NCBI GenBank assembly: GCA_951799425.1
Contig: OX637395.1
Coordinates: 41,717,173-41,781,172 of the forward strand
DNA length: 64,000 bases
DNA from: Ilex aquifolium
Lineage: Eukaryota; Streptophyta; Magnoliopsida; Aquifoliales; Aquifoliaceae
Direction: 5' to 3'
Below are positions 45,701 to 55,348 of this stretch, piece after piece (position 1 is the stretch's first letter; every line of letters begins with the position of its first letter). A program made the translations under genes and the position numbers. The notes under the pieces were generated by a model. The model did not search any database. It was not told the DNA's origin and saw only the letters and a program-made list of their open reading frames with translations.

Positions 45701-48228
45701 AACATATACACGAACTTAAATATTTATCAATAAAGATGTAGGGTAGCGCACCTACCTTGCGGAAAGTTCTATTTCGTAGACGACCCCTCCGCCAGAGCTT
45801 TTAGTGCGGCGTTCTTTGCGGTGCTCGTCTCCGGACCTCTTGTATCCATTTCCTACACCACCAAGCACCACCACAAATCCTACACCCTTACTGTCTTAAT
45901 CTTAGCCAATTTTTTTCCAAAATGGAGAAACTCCTCATTTGCCCTTCTCTCTTAGCTGAAACTTGCAAGTGTGTGTAGAGAGTTTGTTTTTTTTTTCTTT
46001 TTCTTTTGCTTCCTCTCCTTAGCCGAGACTTAATTGTAGAGAGAGCCTTGTGTTATTTTTTTTCTCTTTCCCTTCCCTTTCTTTTCTTTATAATTCTACA
46101 AGTCCAAAGTGAAGAGTCCACACCCTCCCCCTCTAACCGTCACCTGTCCCCCTTCCTCTTAATCCCATCCACACACTTTCTTTAAGTGGAGAGCTCATCA
46201 TGTCATTATATATATATATACACCATATCTCTTAATGTCATCCACAAGTTTTTTTTAAGTGGAGAGGTCATTATGACTTTATATATATGGTGTATAGATA
46301 GATAGATAGATAGATAAGTAAATTCCAAGTATTGATAACCCACTAAATTTATATTGTTAGCATTTAATCCACTTCTTGCATACACTAACACATATATTTG
46401 TAAAAATTAAGTGGATATCACATGTTTGCCACCCACTTAATTCTACATGCACTAACATGCATAAAATAATATAATCATATCACATGCAAATATACTCATT
46501 TAATTTTTCACACTTAAACAAAACAATTCCCCTATTGTCATTCAATTCAACTAATTCTCATACCTTAGTCATATGCACTCTCTAAATATTAAGAATATCC
46601 ATCGTACACGTTCAGGTCTCATATCAATGTTCCTAATTTAATAGTAGTTACATATCATGCACATTCATATCACATGTGAACATGCTCGTAATAAATATTT
46701 ATATGATCGTCATACGTGTTCGGGTTTTCCACAGACTCTCTCTCTCTCTCTCTCACACACGCACACACAGAGGCACATACACTTCTCCTATCAAACACTC
46801 ATAATGGTTGTTTGGTTACAGTATAAGGGGTAGATTATAGAGCCATAACAGATTAAAACTCTCTAACACAACCTTATATTACTTTTGGTTGCCAAAAACA
46901 CTCTTTAGTCTTATTTTTTATATATATACGAATAATACATTTTATCCGTACTACTGAGTCAATTTTAATACCACCTGAAGAGGTGATATTATAATCCAAT
47001 TCAACTATATTACGTTTTAAATTTACCATTTTGCCCACTAAATAAACAGAAACATGGATATCTAGACTAAATTGATGGGGTTTTTGGTCAATATGTAATT
47101 AGTCAATTCCTAAACTTATGTCTTATTAAACACTGGATTACAATGTGTATTATTTTTGTTCCACATTTAATCTTGTTTTTCATCCCCTTATATGGAATTA
47201 GTATGGATTACCCAATACAATTCTTTCTTTTACATTACGGTAGGTAACAAAACGAGCCCACAAAGTATTGGCCTCCACTCCTTTACAAGGTTGATATTTC
47301 TTCTCTCTTTTCATGGACCAATTGCAGGTTTGGCTTGTTGTGCCGTTCACATAACACTCACCTGGGAATACATGTATTCAGTAACAGACTCTTAAATCCC
47401 AATTTTAAACAGTTTTAGTATTTTGTTGTACTACAATTCAATTTTGGTTTTGGATGCTGGATAAGGGATTATAAGCAGAGGCACAAGTATTGTGAGATGT
47501 AGAAAGGTAGGTCCGTATGGTTAAATGAGAGGACCTGATGCAGGCGAAATGTGATAATGCAAATTTTCAGGTGCTTCATTGAAGAGGGGAAGATTAAAGG
47601 ACATGGATATATATATATATATAGATATGACATTAGGAGATATGGAGTTTATTTTTTTTAATTATATGCTATGGCTACTGATGGCTTTATTGATCCAATG
47701 CTTTGGGCATCGACTCTGGAATTGGAATAAGCTCCATCCATTTAATCAATCAGCAATCAATTGGCGACCATTACGGAAGGCGAAGGTTCTGTGAAATTTA
47801 TAGAGGTTCGTTATTGGAAGAAAATGCAAAGATCCAGTTTGTTAATAATTCTCATCTTTGCACAGCATTTGTTGGCATTGATTGGAGCTTCTTTGTCTCC
47901 TATACTTCACCTGTTGTAAAACAGGCAGTGGAAATGAGGAACTCTGTTGGGGAATATGGATGCACTGACATTTGTGTAGCGCTGCACGTGTCAAATTATT
48001 GCTGCAACTGTCCGAAGTTCATGCATGTGATCAATTCATTTTACTGAACTAATTTCTCGCTTGTCATTTGATCTTTGTATCTTCTACTAAATAGTGAAAT
48101 TGTATAAGGAAGTAGTATTGCCATCATCAATGTTGTATTTATCATCATCCCGGTTATTTCTAGTATTTAACTTCCATTTGTGATGGGGGTGTTTGTTTCA
48201 GGTGGATACAAAACGCCGTAGGAGGTGA
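33800..48228 (+). CDS. SHL: SHL: BAH-PHD histone mark reader
   Basis: Nuclear chromatin reader of the SHL/EBS family. The BAH domain binds H3K27me3 and the PHD finger H3K4me3; in Arabidopsis it helps repress floral genes. Five coding exons: 33800-33872, 33962-34307, 34934-35002, 39400-39535 and 48202-48228. All have GT..AG borders and matched phases, giving 216 aa. BAH spans about 26-140 ([46 protein letters not shown]). PHD is about 141-190 with the C4HC3 pattern ([34 protein letters not shown]). The last exon encodes VDTKRRRR and stop, the family's basic tail. SHL rather than EBS is chosen from the [13 protein letters not shown] stretch. Intron 3 is 4.4 kb and intron 4 is 8.7 kb, both packed with repeats. 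Read-through of exon 4 into intron 4 would end the protein after VINS and lose the basic tail. Confidence 0.92.
35003..37013 (+). other. SHL intron 3, left part
   Basis: Non-coding intron sequence. Frames at 36567-36755 (+) and 36761-37009 (-) have no recognisable domain. No bounded repeat identified. Confidence 0.6.
37022..37840. mobile_element. Non-autonomous hAT element in SHL intron 3
   Basis: An 819-bp element flanked by the exact 8-bp duplication GATCTTCT (37014-37021 and 37841-37848). The ends are imperfect inverted repeats (CAGGCCCGACCC at left; CAGGGGCGGCTCG at right, reverse complement), with further inverted similarity GCTTTAGGCCTCA. AT-rich interior, no transposase frame. Confidence 0.8.
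37849..39399 (+). other. SHL intron 3, right part
   Basis: Intron sequence up to the acceptor TTGATTCAG. Sequence around 38630-38800 has CAAGCTCAAGCTTGG-type motifs recalling the TAGGGCT MITE family but without clear borders. Confidence 0.5.
39536..40133 (+). other. SHL intron 4, start
   Basis: Donor GTAATT at 39536. Nothing further recognised. Confidence 0.5.
40142..40851. mobile_element. Non-autonomous hAT element in SHL intron 4
   Basis: A 710-bp element flanked by GGTAATAG at 40134-40141 and 40852-40859 (the match extends by one T). The left end TGGAGCCATG and right end GGGGGCGAAGCCAGGA (reverse complement) are imperfect inverted repeats of the GGAGCCAGGA type seen in plant hAT elements. 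AT-rich interior plus a short pyrimidine-rich stretch; no transposase frame. Confidence 0.75.
40860..42325 (+). other. SHL intron 4, unassigned
   Basis: Intron sequence. Two similar segments around 42010-42060 and 42065-42115 (both containing ATTAGGATTACCCA) form a short tandem repeat. No gene seen. Confidence 0.4.
42395..42640 (+). repeat. TCTAGAA-rich tandem repeats in the solo LTR
   Basis: Degenerate repeats of GAATCTAGAATGTTGGAGAAG followed by TTCTAGAAA-type sequence, about 60-80 bp apart, upstream of the LTR TATA motif. Confidence 0.7.
43232..43720 (+). repeat. About 245-bp tandem duplication in the solo LTR
   Basis: Two nearly identical units start at about 43237 and 43482, each with TTTGTGATAGTGAATG and ending near GAGATATA. 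A second, roughly 135-bp duplication follows (43725 and 43860, both with TTCTGGCATTT). Confidence 0.8.
44404..46800 (+). other. SHL intron 4, unclassified repeat region
   Basis: Begins near 44580 with TGTTACAAACG. Minus-strand features around 45740-46300 (CT/GA-rich leader-like stretch, TATATATA) look like part of an inverted LTR, but I could not match both ends or a target duplication. Also contains (TA)n near 46206, (GATA)n near 46296 and (CT)n(AC)n near 46736. Confidence 0.35.
45175..45480 (-). repeat. Degenerate tandem array of about 37-bp units
   Basis: About eight copies of a unit with TCACTTAGACGACTCAAG-like text followed by CACATAATAATTCT-like text. Spacing varies from about 30 to 40 bp. 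Probably part of the unclassified LTR-like sequence around it. Confidence 0.65.
46803..47265. mobile_element. Tourist/Harbinger-like MITE (tentative)
   Basis: Ends TGGTTGTTTGGTTACAGTA and, in reverse complement, GGGCTCGTTTTGTTACCTAC resemble the GGGCTCGTTTGGTTAC ends of plant PIF/Harbinger MITEs. About 460 bp, AT-rich, no coding. No 3-bp target duplication confirmed. Confidence 0.45.
47266..48201 (+). other. SHL intron 4, end
   Basis: Intron up to the acceptor TTGTTTCAG. A 114-codon frame at 47703-48047 matches nothing I recognise and carries no motif; treated as chance. Confidence 0.4.
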
Positions 48229-48513
48229 TACATACTATACTCTATATTGGAGGACTTCGAGTTCTTTGGTAGGATGCAAGCAAACACGGAGGCAATAGAT
48301 GTGAATTCACAAGTAACAATATTTGTGAGCTGATGATATGATAGGGAAACTGGTTTGAAACCTGTTGTCATTTTTCTATTTGGTTTGAGCGACAGTCACC
48401 TTGTTTCCTTCAGAAGGTCGAGGATGTGTTTGGTTGTCTGTAAATATGTAATGTAGATTTGCTCTTGATTTCTGGTTTTTTCTTATTTTAGTGTTTTTTT
48501 TGGTTCGGTTTTT

Positions 48514-48535
48514 GGGGTGGGGGTGGGTGGGTGGG
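48514..48535 (+). promoter_or_regulatory. G-quadruplex motif downstream of SHL
   Basis: Five G runs of 3-5 separated by single T (GGGG T GGGGG T GGG T GGG T GGG), about 285 bp after the SHL stop and so possibly in its 3' UTR or terminator region. Single-base loops favour a very stable quadruplex in DNA or RNA. Function is inference. Confidence 0.6.
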
Positions 48536-48639
48536 TTCTGTATCATTGTGAATAATAATCTCCAACTTATTTATGGTCAATATATAAAGGGTTCCTAAGA
48601 TGCATCTGCTATGTTATAATGTCTCACTCCACTAGCCAC

Positions 48640-48860
48640 GGCCTGAGTAGCCACTTGGATGCTGGTAAGCAAAATATAATCCTCTGTCCAAAATTTTCAC
48701 CCTAAGGTTGGAGGTTCGAGTCTTGGAGTTCAGTGGTTGATTGTTATGTTAGTCTAGTTAGATTAGTTTTCGAGAGAAGTAACGGACACGATCAGGAGTC
48801 TCATGATCTCACTAGTGAGCCTATCGAGGTGGTCTCAGAGAGTTATCTTTTGTCCTCACT
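48640..48860 (+). mobile_element. tRNA-derived SINE, family 2, plus copy
   Basis: A-box-like GAGTAGCCACTTGGATGCTG and B-box-like GGAGGTTCGAGTCTTGG; the downstream text (AGTCTAGTTAGATTAG, CGATCAGGAG, CCTATCGAGGTGG) parallels the minus copy at 16615-16868. Borders approximate. Confidence 0.5.
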
Positions 48861-49339
48861 TTTTTTTTATCAACAAAAAAAAAATATCCTGTCCAAAAAC
48901 ATTTATGCAGCATCAAATGTGTCCTCTCTCTCTCTCTCTCTCACAGTGGTTGCAGTTACATTATAAGGAAAATGATTTTCTGCTAGGAAAATAATTTTCT
49001 GCCACGAAAATATAAGTATCGCAATAGTTTTTTCAGTCAGTTATATGTCGCAAAATAATCTTTTTCTTGTATTGTTGTCATTATTGACTGGATATAATAA
49101 TTGTAGTCATTAAATTATTGATAAATTTTAACATTAATTAATGTACTTAACTATCAAGTTAATAATTGATAATACATTATACCTCAAAATATGTACAAAT
49201 AACATTATTGGTGCCTTAAATGGATAACAAAAAGAATCCGACATTAAAGAATCATCAGCAAGCAATGAAAGGAGGACAAGCAGTGAGAATATATATATAT
49301 AAACTTAAATGGACAAAATTTGATGAGGGAAAAAAAGTT
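48861..49339. other. Spacer between SHL and tRNA-Glu
   Basis: AT-rich, with a (CT)n tract near 48923-48942 and a (TA)n near 49292. No gene seen. Confidence 0.4.
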
Positions 49340-49411
49340 TCCGTTGCCGGGACTTGAACCCGGGTCTCTCGGGTGAGAGCCGAGTATCCTAACCACCTAG
49401 ACTACAACGGA
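49340..49411 (-). tRNA. trnE-CTC: tRNA-Glu(CTC)
   Basis: The minus strand reads TCCGTTGTAGTCTAGGTGGT onward as a 72-nt cloverleaf. The acceptor stem TCCGTTG pairs with CAACGGA. Anticodon arm CTCGG-CTCTCAC-CCGAG gives anticodon CTC (codon GAG). The T arm contains GGGTTCAAGTCCC. Seven T residues follow on the minus strand (A run 49330-49336), a good Pol III terminator. No intron. Nuclear type. The duplication containing PAP copy B starts inside its 3' acceptor side. Confidence 0.95.
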
Positions 49412-50166
49412 TTGTTGTCTATGGCTTCCCGTGTAAATTATCTGCAGAAAAGACATAATAAGATCCAGCCAAACCCCCTTCTTACCATCATCTCCATTAC
49501 AACTAACTTTTTTTCTTTTTTTTTTGGTCAGGCCTTACAACTAACTGAATCTCATTAAAAAAGTTTTCGTATTCCTGGTAGCGCTGTAAATGGACCCTAT
49601 TTTGTTCTAAAGTCGAGTCGAGGCTAAACCCATATCTACTAAACTTCCTTTTGAAAATTTTCGACCAAGTAGGACTGCTGGTGCACTGTCCAGAAGCCAA
49701 GTTTAACTATTCAGTTGGATATCAGAGAGGAACTAATTCATCATTATTTTTGGATTTGGATCTGATAATTTCAAACTATCATCAAATTGTTGTGCTTGTT
49801 TCTTAGAACGAATTTCACAAAAGAATCGCAAAATCTCACCTTAGGTCCATCAATATTTGGTTATCTATGTCAAGGCCACCGAAATCGGATCAAGCCAATA
49901 GGTTTGTGTCATGTTTAGTTGTGTTCATTCAGATTAACCCATTTACAACCCGAATCAGTTGAGACCGAATAAGTTTCGTATTGAGGTAGGTCGTGGAAAG
50001 ACTTGCTAGGGGAGGCCTGATAATATAGAAACTGAACAGTAGATACATAGAAGTGCAATGAAATCAAAGCAAAGCAGTGAAGGCTTGAAGGAATAGGAAT
50101 TTCAAGACTTTTATTGACTACAAATTGTGGTATGGTATTCATTATAAGACTGCTTGGCTTTTGAGT
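49412..50166. other. 3' flank of PAP copy A (duplicated)
   Basis: Alignable with 61485-61994 apart from an indel of about 150 bp (about 49870-50020, present only here). Likely includes the PAP 3' UTR. No gene seen. Confidence 0.6.
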
Positions 50167-53100
50167 TCATGATTGGGCACTTGTAGAATCATCAACTGGA
50201 TGCCAAAATCGATTGAAAAACCACAACGAATCAGCTTCCACGGCATATCCATCCTGATTTCGGTGCCAACCATAGTAAGCGTGGGTTCTATTCTTGATAT
50301 CAAAAATGGCATGACCAAAACTGGCCTCACGAAAAGCTGAGTACTTCGGTTGTGGCTCTGTCATGCTGCAACATATCAGAAGCAGAAGAACACCCTATTA
50401 GTATAGTTCTCAATAAATTGGAGGCTATTATTAAATCATATAGAAGAGCTGTTACTTGGTTGCCAAGCCCTCAAGGTTTCCTCCATCACCAATGGTTATG
50501 TATACAGGGGCAGATTGGTCACTAACAGGGCTGCAGATGCCGTTCACTACATTGTAAGCAATGTTCGATACTCGTTCCTGTCATATGCAACATTACTTGT
50601 TAAGTAAAACCAGAATGAACAAAAACAAAGAGAATGCTATTTGTTTCGATTACAGCAGGAAGTCTGGAGCATTCAAGATTTTCTTTTGCTTGTGATATCA
50701 ACAATATGGATGTTCATTTTGGATTCCTCTGAAAAAAAATTATGCATTTTGGTTGCGAATTTAGATGGGATTGAAACAGATGCTGAAGCTGAAGTTTATA
50801 GAATTTGTTGTGAAGAAGTGTTTAGAGAACCCAAAAAAAAAACTTTAGGGGAAGTATTAAAGAAGAGCACTTACTGATCGTTCATAGGCGTGAACATGAC
50901 CAGCAAACACAACGTCGACTTTGTACTGCACAAACCATGGCTCATACACGACTCTCATGGTTTCTCCTTCCATATAATGGTAGTTGTAGCTATTATACCA
51001 TGGGGAATGCATGAGAACAATCAACCACGGCGTCTCACTCCTATTGACTTTTCGTAGCTCCGCCTCAAGCCATTTGCACTGATGAGTGTACGTGCCTGAA
51101 AAAGGAAGGTTGACGTTCAAAATCATTATATGTCTAAATCGGTTATGGTGAGTAGAATGTAAAAATTTCCCGTGATGATGCCACCAGTGGATGAATGAGA
51201 ACTTGTAGCCACTATAATACAGGAAAATAGAGCATATGCAAATAGCAAAGCTATCAATTAAATGGTAATTATTATGGTGGAATCATGCAAGTTTCTCATC
51301 TTTTACTTTTTTCCTGTTCACTAGGCACATAATTTATTGTTACTCGAAAACAGAACACAGTTCCCACGAATTTTGTAAAGAACAAAAAAAAATGCATTGA
51401 TTCCAAAATGTGCTGCTGGCTGATTCATTATGATTTGTGACTAAATCATCGTAACAGTAGGATGTTTGGTGATGTGCCACATTTTCGATTGACACTCAAA
51501 CCGTCATATGCAGGTGTTATGGAATCATTTCTTGTTAAATGAATTAGAATACTGAAATTTGAAATGTATTTATGTCCTTACCATATGCTGAATATGAAGA
51601 CAAGACAATGATGTATGCTGAAGCTCGCTTGATTGAATACCAAAAGGGGGCAGTGCTATTTGATGCCTTGTAAGGGACATGATACCGATGACTATAAGGC
51701 TTGAAGGGTTTAGTTTCGCCCTGGAACAAATCAACAACCTTCTGTTACAACAACATTTTTCTCCAGAAATAATTCAAATCTTCATAGACGTGCATATAAC
51801 ATGAAAATACATATAACACTCCCTTTTTATGGAAGAGAATGAAAGAACATTATATATTTCACTCCACAAGAAAGAGGGTGGGCGATTTCATGATCAGGAG
51901 CTATGACAGTGAACACAGCAACAACAAGAAGCACAATTATGTGAAGAACAAAGTTAGGAAAAAGGATTTCCAAGAGTTAGCAGAAGGGGTTAAAATTGAT
52001 GCAACAAAGTATTGTCTCCGACCAGCCGTTTTCAAAGGCGAGAGACGGAGAGACAACTTCAAATCTGCGAAGGCATTTGAGAGATTGCACTGATAATACA
52101 TCCAAGAATTCCTAAATGAACAGGAATTCACCTTATAAGAAAATATAAGCCAAAACTTAAGGTGTACTCATCTCATAAGATAAACAGAACTCGTCCAATA
52201 AACGAGTAAACCTTTGCAGGGTGCTTACTAATTCAGGAGCGAAATCAATCTCATGATTTCCAGCAGTCCATATCCAAGGTTGATAAGCAGCACTTCTTTC
52301 AGTAAACCTTCCCCACGTATCCCATCTAACATTGTTGTGATTGTAGTTATCTGCATAAGAGAGGTCCCCAACAAACAAGACTGTTTTTCCTTTTGTTGGA
52401 TTTAATTCGTAATGGGTAAGCGTTACGTTTGAATCAAAACTCTGACCAAGATCTCCTGCATTTAAATGCTCAATACCGTGAGTAAGTAAGAGATATATTC
52501 AAACATGACACCTGAACTCGCCTAGAATTATGAAGTAATGTTGCAATATTGGAATTTTTATTTTGCATGTTTCAATGAAGCTAGAAAAATCCACCCTTGA
52601 AGCATTGATAAATTGCTCAGCACAACGAGTAGTTTGTCTGAAATACTCACAACTCAAATTAACTCATGTAGCTGGCTCGTAGACCGTAGTCAATTATATC
52701 TATAAAACCACCCTCTCATATAAAAGCATAAGCTGTTAGAGAGGGTGTAATTTAACTACTTATACTTAAACAATATTCTCTTATTTGGTTATTCAGGGGA
52801 CATTGTCCATGGCACTGATCATGCAGCCATACAGATCTAACAAGATGGAAGACAATTGACTAGAGTACCCACAATTTCAAAGCAAAATTAATTTATAAGC
52901 AAGTTCTTAGACAACCTCGATTGGCAGTTTACCTATGAGACCAAAAGTATATGGCATATCAGGGCCAACTTCAGGAGGAGTTGTGAACCAGAAAGTTCGT
53001 GTTGTGTGTCCAATCCCGACCTTGTAGTAGTATTTAGTGTTAACTGCCACAAATAATAGAATTAAATGATTTTAAAACTGGAACCACAGTCATCATTTTT

Positions 53101-54436
53101 GTGCATAAGCTTCCTAGTTCCTTACTAATTTAGATATAGAAACTAAAAACAACGCGTATAAAACGGGGCAGAAACAGGGGAATTAGGCGTGTGTGTAAGC
53201 ATTAAGCAATGCTAAAGAAACAAGAATAGTCCCAGTAATTCTAAAAATTTACCTTCAATTTCCTAATGGTGCAGTGATGAATGTAACCAGAAGTATAATT
53301 GTAGAATTTATAAGTAGTAACCCTTCCCTTGGCCTCTTTCTTTTGCTTGCTGTTCTCACTCCAGTATAGGACTGCATCTGAACCAGGTTCATCTACAGTA
53401 ACCCATGACACAATCACTGCCTCCCCCACATGATCTCCTTGTGTAATATGAACCTTAAAACAAACCACCCACAGTTTCAATACCTTAGCAACTTAATATT
53501 AAATATATAAAATAATCCCAAGATTTATTGACAAGAAATTCAAAAATATGGATTTCTATAGGAATGGGAGAAATGAACTAAAATTGCCAAATTCCAGATT
53601 TTAACCAAAACAGAGGAAAACAACAGTTCAACTATGAAATATAACTCAAAAAATGTAAATCAAACCACCCATAACATCAAAACATTCAGAACTAAATATT
53701 AAAGATGTTGGTTTTACAAAACATATAATTAACACTGACACCAATTATCAGGAAACAGGAATTCAAGATAGAGATTTAAGGGTCAATTGCTTTTTTGATC
53801 TATCAAGGCAAAGCTCAATGACCCGTAAACATACGTACAAGATATCAAATCAATATTGGGCGGATGCCGACCTATTATATCGCAAACCATTATTCAATGT
53901 GGGATTCTCACATGTGATGTCCCAACAAAAGATACAAAATACCCACAAAATGTTTTGATAAGACAAATCAAAATTTATGGATTTTTATAAATACAGGAGT
54001 CCTGTAATGAACTAAAATTACCAAATGCCAGATTTTGGCAAAACACAGGAGTCCTAAACAACAGTTTAACTATGAAATATAGCTCCCAAAACTAACTTGA
54101 TGAAAGGAAAAGTGATTTTCTTAAGGCAATTTCATGAAACCCCAACAATAAAATAGAAATATATATTGAATTAAAAAATCATTATTAGCTCATTCAACAG
54201 CTTTGATCATCGGAAAAATCAGAAAAGAAAGGAAACAAAGTAGAGACCTGTTGAGGCGCATTATAGCCAGGAGGGACACTGAAGACATCACTATCAAGAG
54301 GCATATCAGTAGTTTTCTCAACTTTCCTGACAAAACTACTCGTAACCCCTCCATTACACAACACTGCTACATTCAACACCAATCCCACAACAGCAAGGAC
54401 AGAGGAGCACCAACACAACAATCTTGGCACACCCAT
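50167..54436 (-). CDS. PAP10: Purple acid phosphatase copy A, probably frameshifted
   Basis: Secreted binuclear metallophosphatase of the plant PAP10/PAP12 group, which releases phosphate from organic esters at the root or cell surface. Eight exons on the minus strand: 54436-54248, 53453-53253, 53043-52933, 52455-52229, 51720-51582, 51095-50875, 50577-50456, 50365-50167. The signal peptide is within the first 35 residues. Metal ligands are visible in [28 protein letters not shown] and GHVHAYER; the C-terminus is DDSTSAQS. The ATG at 54436 (MGVPRL) is chosen because the frame upstream lacks ATG. Exon lengths sum to 1409 nt, one short of a multiple of three. The deficit is at the start of exon 3, where the family reads YNTKYYY but this copy has TTAACACTAAA after the acceptor. 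Translation would leave frame there unless splicing differs or the base call is wrong. Otherwise it would be 469 aa. The symbol rests partly on the DRD1-BLH7 neighbourhood. Confidence 0.85.
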
Positions 54437-55343
54437 CTTATCCTGCACACCGCACCCCCCCTTAACACACCTCTTATCCTACGCACACCCTCCCTTCTCA
54501 CTCCACACTCAAGTATTATAGTTGCAGTCTCTAAAGCTAAGTTCAATGTGTCATATGTAGTTACATTTACGGCGAATATTCAAGAGTTTATAGGAATATG
54601 AATGTTCAACGTCAACCTTCTTGGATTTTCCACAATTTAAGATGGATTGGCCTTTTTTGTCAATCTTGAAATAGATTCTGAGAGTGACTTAGAAGGGTGG
54701 TTCGACCGTAAACTGAGACATCTTAAATTTAAAATTTAATAATTCATTTATTTTTTGTGAATGATTTTTCTTTAACTGTAGTAGAATGAGGATTAATTGT
54801 GTGTAATACTAAGTAAAAAAAAGAATACTTTCATTTATAAACAATTCTAGTTCAATCTCAACCCGTAAAAAAAAATTTAAAAACAATTATGGGGATGAAG
54901 ATACACCGACAATTTGGTAAACATATCATTTTCGGAGTTGAAACAATAGAGAGAGGTTGAGTTGACTTTGGGAGTCAACGAGGAGAGAGGTTGAGAAATA
55001 TGGACGAAATGGCATCATCTTTGATGACCAGTAAGAGGATAAGCCGACAAACAAGTTTGGGCGAAAACAAAACAGCGGTCTGGATTTTTGTGATGGAATT
55101 TCAAGCTGTTTAACGCCATTGTTTTCAACTAAATCCTGTTCATACAGTCTGGTTAATTTAAATAATGTGATAAAATTCAAATACCCAATTAAATATTATT
55201 GGCCCTTTTGGTGTGGGGGGGGAGAGGGGGGTTGGGGAGTTTTCACATCATTTGGATTTATACTTAAAAAGGCGATACTATGTAGACCTTATTTGATGAC
55301 CTTATTATTTTTTGTCATTAAATTTACATAGTATTTCACTATT
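54437..55343. other. PAP copy A promoter side and spacer
   Basis: Upstream of PAP copy A. It holds C-rich sequence near 54458-54470 and a G-rich run (55216-55242, GGGGGGGGAGAGGGGGG-like). An 84-codon minus frame at 54926-55180 has no recognisable motif. Promoter elements cannot be placed. Confidence 0.4.
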
Positions 55344-55348
55344 AGTTG

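Noticed and set aside
44580-46800. A second, inverted LTR in SHL intron 4
   Set aside because: TATA-like and leader-like features exist on the minus strand, but I could not find matching TG..CA ends with a 5-bp target duplication.
47703-48047. 114-codon frame in SHL intron 4
   Set aside because: No domain, no homology I recognise, and located between SHL exons.
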